A stretch of 64,000 bases of DNA from Jiella avicenniae (GTDB taxonomy: Bacteria; Pseudomonadota; Alphaproteobacteria; Rhizobiales; Rhizobiaceae): assembly GCF_021390325.1 (NCBI RefSeq), contig NZ_JAJUWU010000008.1, positions 62,001 through 126,000 on the forward strand, read 5' to 3'. Within the stretch, counting starts at the first letter, position 1. Each line of letters opens with the position of its first letter. Under the pieces are notes generated by a model that was not told the DNA's origin, did no database searches, and was given only the letters and a program-made list of their open reading frames with translations. Of the stretch, positions 36,854 through 45,509 are shown one piece after another. Position numbers and translations under genes: made by a program.

Positions 36854-38055
36854 TGCGCGATGCCTATATCTGCGACTACGTCCGCACCCCGATCGGACGC
36901 TATGCCGGCGCGCTCGCCAGCGTCAGGGCAGATGATCTCGGCGCCATCCCGATCCGCGCACTGACGAAGCGCCACGACATCGACTGGGCCGCCGTCGAGG
37001 AGGTCTATTACGGCTGCGCCAACCAGGCGGGCGAGGACAATCGCAACGTCGCCCGCATGTCGCTGCTGCTCGCGGGCCTTCCCGAAAGCGTGCCGGGCAC
37101 GACCATCAACCGGCTCTGCGGCTCCGGCATGGACGCGATCGTCCAGGCTTCTCGCGCGATCAAGGCCGGCGAGCTGGACCTCGCCATCGCCGGCGGAGTC
37201 GAATCGATGTCGCGCGCGCCCTTCGTCATGGGCAAGGCCGAGACCGCCTACAGCCGCTCGGCCGAGATCTACGACACGACGATCGGCTGGCGTTTCGTCA
37301 ATCCGCTGATGAAGAAGCAGTACGGCGTCGATTCGATGCCGGAGACCGGCGAGAACGTCGCGGAAGACTTTTCGGTGAGCCGCGCGGACCAGGACGCCTT
37401 CGCGCTGCGCTCGCAGCAGAAGGCGGGACGGGCGATGGAATCGGGGCGGCTCGCCAAAGAGATCGTCCCGGTCGAAATCCCCCAGCGAAAGGGCGAGCCG
37501 AAGATCGTCGACACCGACGAGCATCCGCGGCCCGAGACGACGCTGGAGGCGCTTGCCAAGCTCAAGACGCCGTTTCGCGACGGTGGCTCGGTGACGGCCG
37601 GCAACGCCAGCGGCGTCAATGACGGCGCCGCCGCGCTGATCGTCGCCTCCGAGGCTGCCGTGAAGGCGCACGGCCTGACGCCGATCGCCCGCATCATGGG
37701 CGGCGCGACGGCCGGCGTCCCGCCGCGCATCATGGGCTTCGGCCCGGCGCCAGCCTCGCAGAAGCTGATGGCGCGGCTCGGCCTGAAGGTCGAGGAATTC
37801 GACGTCATCGAGCTCAACGAGGCCTTCGCCTCGCAAGGGCTCGCGACCCTGCGCGACCTCGGCGTCGCCGATGACGACCCGCGGGTGAACCCGAACGGCG
37901 GCGCCATCGCCCTCGGCCATCCCCTCGGCATGTCCGGCGCCCGCATCGCCGGCACCGCGGCGCTGGAGCTTTCCCTCACCGGCAAGAGCCGTGCGCTGGC
38001 GACGATGTGCATCGGCGTCGGGCAGGGGATCGCCATCGCGCTGGAGCGGGCCTGA
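36853..38055 (+). CDS. pcaF: 3-oxoadipyl-CoA thiolase
   Basis: A 400-residue thiolase. The acyl cysteine is Cys89 in NRLCGSGMDAI. The C-terminal catalytic residues are in NPNGGAIALGHPLGMSGARI (His) and MCIGVGQG (Cys). It cleaves 3-oxoadipyl-CoA to succinyl-CoA and acetyl-CoA, the last step of the pathway begun by PcaIJ. It is the third gene of the compact operon under the divergent IclR regulator. Confidence 0.95.
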   Translation: MRDAYICDYVRTPIGRYAGALASVRADDLGAIPIRALTKRHDIDWAAVEEVYYGCANQAGEDNRNVARMSLLLAGLPESVPGTTINRLCGSGMDAIVQASRAIKAGELDLAIAGGVESMSRAPFVMGKAETAYSRSAEIYDTTIGWRFVNPLMKKQYGVDSMPETGENVAEDFSVSRADQDAFALRSQQKAGRAMESGRLAKEIVPVEIPQRKGEPKIVDTDEHPRPETTLEALAKLKTPFRDGGSVTAGNASGVNDGAAALIVASEAAVKAHGLTPIARIMGGATAGVPPRIMGFGPAPASQKLMARLGLKVEEFDVIELNEAFASQGLATLRDLGVADDDPRVNPNGGAIALGHPLGMSGARIAGTAALELSLTGKSRALATMCIGVGQGIAIALERA

Positions 38056-38211
38056 AGGCAGAGGGCGCTGTCGCCGGATCTGTGAGGCGCTTGCCCTCTT
38101 CTCGCCGTCATCCTCGGGCTTGTCCCTGCAACATCCACACGTCTCATCCCGGTCCAGCGGTCAGCGGATTGCGCGGCCCATCGACCGTGCAGACTGGGGG
38201 GAGGCATCAAA

Positions 38212-38366
38212 ACCTCGTCATCCCGGGCTTGACCCGGGATCCATTCCAAATCGTTGCCGTCGTTGCGGCGGCCGTTCCCAACGCATTGTTTTATCTGCAC
38301 CGAACAGGCCGATTCACCGCTGATGAACGGATCCCGGCTCGGGGGCCGGGATGACGAAGCTTCAAG
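38212..38366. repeat. Paired inverted palindromic repeats (BIME-like), copy 1
   Basis: At 38215-38241 is GTCATCCCGGGCTTGACCCGGGATCC and at 38329-38355 an inverted relative, GGATCCCGGCTCGGGGGCCGGGATGAC. The two units face each other across about 90 bases, like the paired REP units called BIMEs in enterobacteria. A lone forward unit is at 38106-38128. Confidence 0.6.
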
Positions 38367-38419
38367 CTTGGCGACCATTCCTCCATGCCGAGGAAGTCCG
38401 CCCAAATGTGTGAATATCG

Positions 38420-38551
38420 TGGGGCTCGTCCCGAGGATCTACCGCGGGATGATCGTAGGGCTGTCCGCGGGCCAAAGAGCGTCCTGTGAGGATTTTGCTG
38501 TGGCGGCGGCGGTGGATCCTCGGAACGAGCCCGAGGATGACAAAGTTTCAA
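38420..38551. repeat. Paired inverted palindromic repeats, copy 2
   Basis: GGGGCTCGTCCCGAGGATCTACCGC at 38420-38444 faces the inverted unit GGATCCTCGGAACGAGCCCGAGGATGAC at 38514-38542, with about 70 bases between. It is the same family as copy 1. Confidence 0.55.
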
Positions 38552-38711
38552 GCGGTTCGGCTTATCCGGAGCGATAACGTCAGGGAGCGCGGTATTCCCA
38601 CGGCTCGCTGCCGCGATGTCCGCCGCTCCGCCCTTGCCGCCGGCCCCCGAATTGCGCCAGTGAGGGCTGAAACCGTCCGGGCCGGACGAAGGCGCTTGCT
38701 GGAGCTTGCCG

Positions 38712-40076
38712 ATGCAGACCGAAGAAACATCCGCACTCGATGCCATGGCCTCCGCCTTCGTCCGCCGCGTCGAAGCGCGCGAGGCCGTCGTCGCGATCAT
38801 CGGCCTCGGCTATGTCGGCCTGCCGCTGCTGCTCGCCTTTCACAAGCGCGGGTTTCGAACGGCCGGCTTCGACATCGACCCGGAAAAGATCGAGAAGCTC
38901 GAGGCGGGGCGCTCCTACATCCATCACATCGCGCCGGAGCGGATCGCCGAACTCGTCGGTTCCGGCCGTTGCCGGCTGACGACGGACTATTCGCGCCTGT
39001 CCGAGGTCGATGCGATCCTCATCTGCGTGCCGACGCCGCTGACGACCTATCGCGATCCCGACATGAGTTTCGTCGTCGCGACCGCCGAGGCGATCGCTCC
39101 GCATCTTCGGCCCGGGCAGCTCGTGACGCTCGAATCGACGACCTATCCGATGACCAGCGAGGATCTGCTCGCCGCCATCCTCGAACGCGGTTCCGGCCTG
39201 AAGGCCGGGCGGGACTTCGCCATCGCCTATTCGCCCGAGCGGGAAGACCCCGGCAATCCCGATTTCGACACCACCACCATTCCGAAGGTCGTCGGCGCCG
39301 ATCAGGTGCCGGCCGGCGACATGGCCGAGGCGCTCTACGCGCCGGTCGCGAGCCGGGTGGTGCGCGTGCCGTCGATGCGCACCGCCGAGGCCGTGAAGCT
39401 CACGGAGAACGTCTTTCGCGCCGTCAACATCGCCCTCGTCAACGAGCTGAAGGTGATCTTCGACCAGATGGGCATCGACGTCTTCGAGGTGATCGACGCG
39501 GCCAAGACCAAGCCCTTCGGCTTCATGCCCTTCTATCCCGGCCCCGGCATCGGCGGCCACTGCATCCCGGTCGATCCGTTCTATCTGACCTGGAAGGCAC
39601 GGGAATTCGGCATCCATACCCGCTTCATCGAGCTTGCCGGCGAGATCAACTCGGCGATGCCGCAATGGGTCGTCGCGCGGCTCGTCGAGGCCTTGTCGGA
39701 CCGCCTGGAAAAGCCGATCCGCGGCGCCCGCATCCTCGTCGTCGGCCTCGCCTACAAGAAGAACGTCGACGACCTGCGCGAGAGCCCGTCGCTGGTTCTC
39801 ATGGAGATGCTGCAGGAGCGCGGCGCCGTCGTCGACTATTACGACCCGTACGTGCCGGTGATGCGGCGGACGCGCAAGCACGGCGAGCTCGAAGGGCGCT
39901 GCTCGGTCGCCTGGGACGAGGAGGAACTCGCCCGCTACGACGCGGCGCTGATCGCCACCGATCACGACGGCATCGACTTCGAGGCGCTGGTGCGCCGGGT
40001 TCCGCTGGTCGTCGACAGCCGCGGCGCCACGAGGTCGCTGTCACCGGAGCTTCAGGCGCGGGTCGTCAGGGCCTGA
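38712..40076 (+). CDS. Nucleotide-sugar 6-dehydrogenase (WbpA/WecC-like)
   Basis: A 454-residue UDP-sugar dehydrogenase. The NAD loop is VAIIGLGYVGLPLLLAFHKRGF, the middle domain has CVPTPLTTYRDPD and SPEREDPGNPDF, and the catalytic cysteine is Cys284 in GPGIGGHCIPVDPFYLTWKA. The C-terminal sugar-binding domain follows (ILVVGLAYKKNVDDLRESPSL). It oxidises the C6 alcohol of a UDP-HexNAc to a uronate for surface polysaccharide. The pattern fits WbpA-type UDP-GlcNAc rather than UDP-glucose enzymes, though this is a judgement. An in-frame TTG at 38706 is too close to the GGAG site; the ATG at 38712 was chosen. Export genes follow. Confidence 0.88.
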   Translation: MQTEETSALDAMASAFVRRVEAREAVVAIIGLGYVGLPLLLAFHKRGFRTAGFDIDPEKIEKLEAGRSYIHHIAPERIAELVGSGRCRLTTDYSRLSEVDAILICVPTPLTTYRDPDMSFVVATAEAIAPHLRPGQLVTLESTTYPMTSEDLLAAILERGSGLKAGRDFAIAYSPEREDPGNPDFDTTTIPKVVGADQVPAGDMAEALYAPVASRVVRVPSMRTAEAVKLTENVFRAVNIALVNELKVIFDQMGIDVFEVIDAAKTKPFGFMPFYPGPGIGGHCIPVDPFYLTWKAREFGIHTRFIELAGEINSAMPQWVVARLVEALSDRLEKPIRGARILVVGLAYKKNVDDLRESPSLVLMEMLQERGAVVDYYDPYVPVMRRTRKHGELEGRCSVAWDEEELARYDAALIATDHDGIDFEALVRRVPLVVDSRGATRSLSPELQARVVRA

Positions 40077-40104
40077 GGCGCGACCAAACCGCGACCGCGA
40101 TGCC

Positions 40105-40668
40105 TCAGAACCAGCGCTCGCGGACATAGACCGTGTCGCCCGGCATGACCGGATCGGAAGGCAGAGCGCGATCGGTGGTCACCTGGCCGCCGCTCTTGCG
40201 GGTGACGTCGACGGTCCCCTGTTCGGCGCGCGGCGAGAAGCCGCCGGCGACGGCGACGGCATTCTGGACGGTCATGCCGGGCACATACTGGTATTGCCCG
40301 CCATTCGCGACCTCGCCCATGATGAAGAAGGGGCGATACTGGTCGACCTCGACGGTGACGTCCGGCTTGTTGAGATAGCCGTCGGCGAGGCGCTGGGTGA
40401 TTTCCTCCTGCACCTGATCGGGGGTGCGGCCGCGGGCCGGCACCTCGCCGACCAGCGGGAATGCGACGAAGCCGGCCTTGTCGACATTGTAGGCGTTGGT
40501 CAGCCCTTCCTCGCCGAAGACGGTGACTTTCAGCCGGTCGCCGCTGTCCAGCCGATAGGGCTGGGCGAGGCTGCGATGAAACGCGTCCGGCGCCGGTTGA
40601 TAGGAGGCGCAGGCCGGAAGGAGGGTCAGGGCCGAAACGGCGAGAATTGCCAGCCGCAGATGTTTCAT
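40105..40668 (-). CDS. Polysaccharide export lipoprotein (Wza/ExoF-like)
   Basis: A 187-residue lipoprotein with signal MKHLRLAILAVSALTLLPAC (lipid Cys20). The poly-export domain reads YRLDSGDRLKVTVFGEEGLTNAYNVDKAGFVAFPLVGEVPARGRTPDQVQEEITQRLADGYL, followed by an SLBB domain, DVTVEVDQYRPFFIMGEVANGGQYQYVPGMTVQNAVAVAGGFSP. It is shorter than Wza (about 380) and lacks the barrel-forming C terminus, as in many alphaproteobacterial short forms. It forms or regulates the periplasmic part of the capsule channel. It converges with the sugar dehydrogenase gene. Confidence 0.9.
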   Translation of the reverse strand: MKHLRLAILAVSALTLLPACASYQPAPDAFHRSLAQPYRLDSGDRLKVTVFGEEGLTNAYNVDKAGFVAFPLVGEVPARGRTPDQVQEEITQRLADGYLNKPDVTVEVDQYRPFFIMGEVANGGQYQYVPGMTVQNAVAVAGGFSPRAEQGTVDVTRKSGGQVTTDRALPSDPVMPGDTVYVRERWF

Positions 40669-40956
40669 GAAGCTCTTGCCCGATAAGCCGCCGCCCCGTC
40701 GCGACCGCATGCGGCCATTATGAATTCCTTAGGGTTAACCGACGGTAAACTCCGACCGATCTGGCTTCCCCGCCCGCAACTTAACCTCACGGTTACGCCG
40801 CGGGACTAGGGTCGGGCCAACCTGATGCGCTCGTCTGGAGTTCGCGCTCGAAGGGTCGCCGGCATGGTTCACGGCGGCAAGGCCGGTTCGGCCTTGCCGT
40901 GCGGCGCCGGTCATCCATCCGCCGATCTCTCCGGACGGCCCTGCCGGAGAGATGCG
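40669..40956. other. Divergent promoter region of the export genes
   Basis: These 288 bases separate the lipoprotein and kinase-like genes. The stretch 40718-40797 is AT-rich for this genome (TTATGAATTCCTTAGGGTTAACC, then AACTTAACCTCACGGTTACG), a likely double promoter. An imperfect GGTTAACC/GGTTACG pattern could be an operator. Confidence 0.4.
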
Positions 40957-41676
40957 ATGACGATCGAGCAGTCCCGAGACGCCCGGTACGACTTCGAGGG
41001 GGTGCGAGCTGCAGCCTCCAGCCACGGCCCGGACCTCGCCGACCGCGAGCGTTCCTCGAAAGCCGGCGCCCCCGGCCGGGCCGCGAGCGGCGAGGCGGGC
41101 GAGCAGATCGCCACCGCGAGCGAACTCGCCACCGCCATCCAGGCGACGGACATCGTTCGCATCGTCGTTCTCTCGACGCACCGCGAATTCGGCAGCTTCG
41201 GCGGGCTGGAGCTTGCCCGGCGGCTGTCGAGCGCCCACCGCGGGACGGTGCTGATCGACCTGACGCCGGATGGCTCGATCGGCGGGCGGATGAGCCTGCC
41301 GCCGGACTCGCTCGGCTATGCCGATCTTCTGTCCGGCGGGGCCGGGCTCGCCGACATCATCTACCGCGACCACTACACGTCGACGCACTTCGTTCCGGCC
41401 GGCGGCTTCGAAATGGAGAAAGCCGAGGAGGCCGATCTCGCCCATCTCGGCCATGTCCTCGACGCCTTCGCCGAGGCCTACGACTACACCGTCGTCGAGG
41501 CCGATCCGCTCGACATTCCCGAACTCCCGGCACTGCTCGACGAGACCACTGCCGTGGTGATCGCGGGCCTGCCGCATATCGACGACCGGATGATCGACGT
41601 CGCCGACGATCTGCGCATGATCGGCATCGAGGACATCGTCTTCATGCCGATGGTCCGGCGCCAGAACGAGGGCTGA
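40957..41676 (+). CDS. Degenerate P-loop protein like the ExoP/Wzc kinase domain
   Basis: A 239-residue protein resembling the cytoplasmic ATPase/tyrosine-kinase part of ExoP/Wzc co-polymerases. IVVLSTHREFGSFGGLELARRLSSAHRGTVLIDLTPDGSIGGRM follows the Walker A then A' layout, and LGYADLLSGGAGLADIIYRDHYTSTHFVPAGG matches the family's middle. DYTVVEADPLDIPELPAL takes the Walker B place. The Walker A lysine and Ser/Thr are missing (GSFGGLE instead of G-x-G-K-S/T), so ATP hydrolysis is doubtful. There is no Tyr-rich tail or membrane segment. It may have become a regulatory partner of an export machine. GGAGAG ahead of 40957 supports the start; longer in-frame starts exist. Confidence 0.65.
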   Translation: MTIEQSRDARYDFEGVRAAASSHGPDLADRERSSKAGAPGRAASGEAGEQIATASELATAIQATDIVRIVVLSTHREFGSFGGLELARRLSSAHRGTVLIDLTPDGSIGGRMSLPPDSLGYADLLSGGAGLADIIYRDHYTSTHFVPAGGFEMEKAEEADLAHLGHVLDAFAEAYDYTVVEADPLDIPELPALLDETTAVVIAGLPHIDDRMIDVADDLRMIGIEDIVFMPMVRRQNEG

Positions 41677-41689
41677 CGAAACCGCCGGT

Positions 41690-41899
41690 TCAACGCTTCG
41701 GTTTCGCCTCCATCCAGCGGATGAGGAGCATCGCCGGCACGACCCAGAGAATGCCGGTGAAGAAGAAATAGAGAAGGTGGACCCAGCCGCTGGCATCGGC
41801 GAGATGCAGCGAGGCGTAGGCGGTCGCGAGGACGGCGTAGACCACGACGAGGACGATCAGGGCGATCGTGCCGATGAATTTCTTCAGCCTGATCGGCAT
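41690..41899 (-). CDS. DUF2842 small membrane protein
   Basis: A 69-residue protein, MPIRLKKFIGTIALIVLVVVYAVLATAYASLHLADASGWVHLLYFFFTGILWVVPAMLLIRWMEAKPKR. Two membrane helices (9-30 and 41-61) flank a short periplasmic loop. This is the DUF2842 family, typical of alphaproteobacteria, function unknown. It lies divergent from the heme A synthase gene; a shared role in respiratory assembly is only a guess. Confidence 0.85.
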   Translation of the reverse strand: MPIRLKKFIGTIALIVLVVVYAVLATAYASLHLADASGWVHLLYFFFTGILWVVPAMLLIRWMEAKPKR

Positions 41900-42019
41900 C
41901 GTTGCTCCTGCCCCTTGCTGCGGGTCCGCTCGACATCTGCCGACATTCACGGCTTTGCGACCATGGGGCCCGCGGCTCGTTCTTGATCGCGGCCGGCTTT
42001 GGGTGCAAAGCCCTCGTCC

Positions 42020-43153
42020 ATGAGCACCCTTGCCTATAGCCTCGAACACGAGCCCGCAACCGGCAGAGAACGCGACAGAAGGGCCGTGCGCGTCTGGCTC
42101 TATGCCGTCGCGCTGGTCGTCTTCGCCCTCGTCCTCGTCGGCGGGGCGACGCGCCTCACCGAATCCGGCCTGTCGATCACCGAATGGAAGCCGATCCACG
42201 GGGTGATCCCGCCGCTGTCGACCGCCGAGTGGCAGGAGGAGTTCGAACTCTACAAGAAGATCCCGCAATACGAACAGATCAATCGCGGGATGAGCCTCGA
42301 CGGCTTCAAGACCATCTACTGGTGGGAGTGGAGCCACCGGCTGCTCGCCCGCGGCGTCGGCTTCGTCTTCGCTTTGCCGCTCGTCGTCTTCTGGCTGAGC
42401 GGGCGGCTCGAGCCGTTCCTGAAGCCGCGCCTCGTCGGCCTTCTCGGACTCGGCGGCCTGCAGGGGGCGATCGGCTGGTGGATGGTCGCCTCGGGCCTCG
42501 CGGAGCGGACCGAGGTCAGCCAGTACCGGCTCGCCACCCATCTGACGATCGCCTGCATCATCTTCGCCGCGACGCTCTGGGTGGCCCGCGGCCTGGTGCC
42601 GCGACCGGCGGCCGGGCGGGCGCCCGGCCTGTCGCGCCGGCTGGCGCTCGGCATCGTCGCCCTGACGCTCGTCCAGATCTATCTCGGCGGCCTCGTCGCC
42701 GGCCTGCGCGCCGGCCTCATCTACAACACCTGGCCGCTGATGGACGGGGCGCTGGTGCCGAGCGGCCTCCTGTCGATCGAACCGGTCTGGCGGAACTTCT
42801 TCGAAAGCCACCTGACGGTGCAGTTCGTCCATCGCTGCGGCGCCTATCTGCTTTTGACCGTCACCTTCGTTCACGCGCTGCTTCTCTGGCGTGCGGCGCC
42901 GAGGACGCGCGAGGCCGGCGGTGCCATGATCCTCGCCATTGCCGTGCTCGCCCAAGCGGGCATCGGCGTCGCGACGCTGCTGATGGTCGTGCCCATCGAC
43001 CTCGCCCTGATGCATCAGGCGGGCGGTCTGATCGTCCTGGCGACGGCGGTGATCCACGCCAGGAGCCTCTATGGGGGGTATCCGGCCGCGGTCGTCGAAC
43101 GGGCGGCGAGCGGCGGTTCGGGCAAGGCGTGGCAGCGTTCACGAGCCCCATAG
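42020..43153 (+). CDS. ctaA: Heme A synthase (COX15/CtaA)
   Basis: A 377-residue polytopic membrane enzyme that oxidises heme O to heme A for cytochrome aa3 oxidase. Eight hydrophobic segments are visible. Landmarks are [56 protein letters not shown] and [12 protein letters not shown], each holding a heme-ligating or conserved His. It is the type II (alphaproteobacterial/mitochondrial) form. The start at 42020 gives the normal N terminus. Confidence 0.94.
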   Translation: MSTLAYSLEHEPATGRERDRRAVRVWLYAVALVVFALVLVGGATRLTESGLSITEWKPIHGVIPPLSTAEWQEEFELYKKIPQYEQINRGMSLDGFKTIYWWEWSHRLLARGVGFVFALPLVVFWLSGRLEPFLKPRLVGLLGLGGLQGAIGWWMVASGLAERTEVSQYRLATHLTIACIIFAATLWVARGLVPRPAAGRAPGLSRRLALGIVALTLVQIYLGGLVAGLRAGLIYNTWPLMDGALVPSGLLSIEPVWRNFFESHLTVQFVHRCGAYLLLTVTFVHALLLWRAAPRTREAGGAMILAIAVLAQAGIGVATLLMVVPIDLALMHQAGGLIVLATAVIHARSLYGGYPAAVVERAASGGSGKAWQRSRAP

Positions 43154-43476
43154 ATGCGACTCTGGCGGCGGGGTCGCTCTGCTCGAACCGGCGGGTGAAC
43201 GCGGGCCTGATCCATTGAAGCTTCGTCATCCTCGGGCTTGTCCCGAGGATCTACCGCCGCTGTCGCTCCAAGATCTTTACCGACGCTCTTCTGCCCGCGG
43301 ACGGGCCGATGATCCAACCGCAGGAGATCCTCGGGACAAGCCCGAGGATGACGCCGCGGAGCCGTCAGCGGCTGAAACAAGTCAACGTTCGTACGAGAAA
43401 CCGCGTCGTCGGTCTTTGCCTCGGCGTTTCACACCAAGAAGCGTGAGTGGAGGGGACGGGGCGCTCGCCCACGTCC
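43154..43476. other. Spacer with palindromic repeats between ctaA and the Fae-like gene
   Basis: These 323 bases carry one repeat pair (listed separately) and no evident gene. Confidence 0.45.
43217..43361. repeat. Paired inverted palindromic repeats, copy 3
   Basis: GAAGCTTCGTCATCCTCGGGCTTGTCCCGAGGATC starts at 43218 and faces GGAGATCCTCGGGACAAGCCCGAGGATGACG ending at 43353. The cores are exact reverse complements over more than 20 bases (CATCCTCGGGCTTGTCCCGAGGATC and its inverse). It is the same family as the copies at 38.2-38.6 kb. Confidence 0.7.
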
Positions 43477-44019
43477 TCACTCGTAATCGACGACGCCGTC
43501 GAGCGCGTAGTGCTTGACGTTTCTGCGGTTGGCGATCAGCGTCTCGACGCTCGGTTCGCCCTTCATGGCTCTGGCGATGGCGAGCTTGGTCGCCTCGTAG
43601 TTCGTCCGGTAGAGATCGGCCTGGTCGAGTTCGGCATGGTCGGCGCAGCGCGGATCGAGCCAGATCATGACGATCATGCAGATCTCGTCGGCCATCGCCT
43701 CGGGCAGCGTGCCGTCGATCAGGCAGTCGACGATGGCGTCGCCCGTCGCCGCCTGGACGACGCCGCCGAGGAGTTCGACATAGGCAAGGGACTGGATCGT
43801 CGCCTTGGTGGTCATCATCGTCGCCGGGCGGACCATCTGGTTGATGTCGCGGACGACGAACATTCGGGTGTGGCCCTGCACCTGGCCCATCATCCCGGCG
43901 AAAGCCTGGCCGACCGGCCCCCTGACCGAGCCGATCAGGACCTCCGGCATGGCATCGGTGAATTGCCCCTCGGCGGCGAGCACCGTCGCCTCGCCGGTGC
44001 GGAACCAGATCTCGTTCAT
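43477..44019 (-). CDS. Formaldehyde-activating-enzyme-like protein (Fae family)
   Basis: A 180-residue protein of the Fae family. The C-terminal YRTNYEATKLAIARAMKGEPSVETLI (137-162) matches the Fae hallmark N-Y-E-A-T-K-L-S-I. The N-terminal LIGSVRGPVGQAFAGMM aligns with the L-I-I-G-P-R-G-S-P-A-E-T-A-F of Fae. Fae joins formaldehyde to tetrahydromethanopterin using a His near position 17; by my alignment this site is Met24 here, so the classical reaction is unlikely. No methanopterin or C1 genes are nearby. It may bind another aldehyde or pterin, or be a sensor. The ATG at 44019 gives the best start. Confidence 0.75.
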   Translation of the reverse strand: MNEIWFRTGEATVLAAEGQFTDAMPEVLIGSVRGPVGQAFAGMMGQVQGHTRMFVVRDINQMVRPATMMTTKATIQSLAYVELLGGVVQAATGDAIVDCLIDGTLPEAMADEICMIVMIWLDPRCADHAELDQADLYRTNYEATKLAIARAMKGEPSVETLIANRRNVKHYALDGVVDYE

Positions 44020-44305
44020 CGCGCGTCGCCTTTCGGATCGCAAATCGTTCGCCGAGAGCGATGCGACAGTTCGGCGCCGAACGCAATCGTCGCGATGAGC
44101 CAGAACCGGGCCAACGCGTCGAAGCGCCACCTTCGTGAGCCTTTGCGGGACGACCGCGGGAGAGCCGGACGGTCGATAGCTCCCGATCACGGGCGGTTGC
44201 ACGAAGCTTTGAACGGCATCCTGCCCGAAACGGGGTCCCGCCGCTCGCCAGACGCCGCACATCCCTTACCCTTGAGCGCGAAGACGTCTCAGAGGAGGGC
44301 TCAGC

Positions 44306-45067
44306 ATGACCACGACCGCCAAACTCGCATTCGGGGCCGCGCTCTGCGCCGTGGTTGCCGGGCCGGCCATGGCCGGGGAATCGGTGACCTATCAGGCGGC
44401 CGGCGCCGATTACGAGGGCTATTACGCCCCGGCGAGCGGCGAGGCGAAGGGGCTCGTCCTCGTCATCCACGACTGGGACGGGCTGACCGACTACGAGAAG
44501 AAGCGGGCCGACATGCTCGCCGAACTCGGCTACGACGCCTTCGCCCTCGACCTGTTCGGCAAGGGCAACAGGCCGGAAAGCATGGACGCGCGAAAGGCCG
44601 AAACGGGCAAGCTCTATGGCGACCGGGAGGCGATGCTGACCCGCGTCAGCGCCGGTCTGGCCGAGGCGCGCGAGCAGTCGGGCGAGAGCGAAGCCGTCGT
44701 CATGGGCTATTGCTTCGGCGGGGCAGGGGTTCTCGAACTCGCGCGGTCCGGCAAGGCCGAGAACGTCGCCGGCTACGCCACCTTCCACGGCACGCTGGCG
44801 ACGCCGGACGGCCAGAGCTACCCGGACGGCACCGCGCCGATCCTCATCGCCCAAGGCGGCGGCGACACTTCGGTGACGCCGAGCGAGGCCTTCGAACTCT
44901 CCAAGACGCTGGAGGACAAGGGCATCACCTACGAACTCGAGGTCTATTCCGGCGCGCCGCATGCCTTCACCGTGTTCGGCTCGGACCGCTATCGCGAGGT
45001 GGCGGACGAGGAATCGTGGGAGGCGTTCCAGAGCTTCATGGAGCGATATCTGGGCAAGGAGGGCTGA
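44306..45067 (+). CDS. Secreted dienelactone hydrolase family protein
   Basis: A 253-residue protein with signal peptide MTTTAKLAFGAALCAVVAGPAMA (cleaved near 23). The alpha/beta hydrolase has Cys136 in VVMGYCFGGAG, Asp187 in GGGDTSVTP and His219 in GAPHAFTVFG, the Cys-Asp-His triad of dienelactone hydrolases. Those usually act on chlorocatechol breakdown in the cytoplasm, but the signal peptide places this one in the periplasm, so another ester is the likely substrate. It stands alone. Confidence 0.88.
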   Translation: MTTTAKLAFGAALCAVVAGPAMAGESVTYQAAGADYEGYYAPASGEAKGLVLVIHDWDGLTDYEKKRADMLAELGYDAFALDLFGKGNRPESMDARKAETGKLYGDREAMLTRVSAGLAEAREQSGESEAVVMGYCFGGAGVLELARSGKAENVAGYATFHGTLATPDGQSYPDGTAPILIAQGGGDTSVTPSEAFELSKTLEDKGITYELEVYSGAPHAFTVFGSDRYREVADEESWEAFQSFMERYLGKEG

Positions 45068-45236
45068 GACCCATCCGTTTTTTTTGGTCAGTTGAAAACC
45101 GCCGGCCTGCCAGACCCGATGGGCCGGCGAAGTCTCAGGAGAAGATGCCCGAGCTTGAAACGCGATCTCGCGCTATGGTGAAGCGCCAGACGATGAACTA
45201 TTTTCGTTGCGCGTTTTCTCGAAATCCAGGTGTTTC

Positions 45237-45503
45237 ATGTCTGAGATCACGATCAAGTTGTCGGAAGAAATGGAGGGTTTCATCCGGCAGAAACTGGCCT
45301 CGGGAGAATACGCCAATTCCAACGAAGTGATCGAGGAGGGACTGAGAGCTCTCGATCGCCGAGAAGATGATTTGGAGCAATGGCTTCAGGACGAAGTCGT
45401 CCCGACATATGATCGTATGAAGAGTGACCCGTCACGCGGCATTTCGGCGGCAGAAGTCAGAAGCGAACTTGCGAAAAGGCGCGGTCCCGGCAACACCCGT
45501 TGA
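45237..45503 (+). CDS. parD: ParD-family antitoxin
   Basis: An 88-residue ribbon-helix-helix antitoxin. MSEITIKLSEEMEGFIRQKLASGEYANSNEVIEEGLRALDRRE is the DNA-binding ParD-type N terminus; the acidic C terminus wraps the toxin. It represses its own operon and neutralises the ParE-like toxin encoded six bases downstream. The ATG at 45237 gives the family start; an earlier in-frame ATG adds ten residues. Confidence 0.88.
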   Translation: MSEITIKLSEEMEGFIRQKLASGEYANSNEVIEEGLRALDRREDDLEQWLQDEVVPTYDRMKSDPSRGISAAEVRSELAKRRGPGNTR

Positions 45504-45509
45504 TCCACC

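Larger units (their letters stand above)
38056..38711. other. Intergenic region with palindromic repeats
   Basis: These 656 bases have no clear gene but carry several copies of a short palindromic sequence, described as repeats below. The ribosome binding site GGAG at 38701-38704 belongs to the next gene. Confidence 0.5.
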
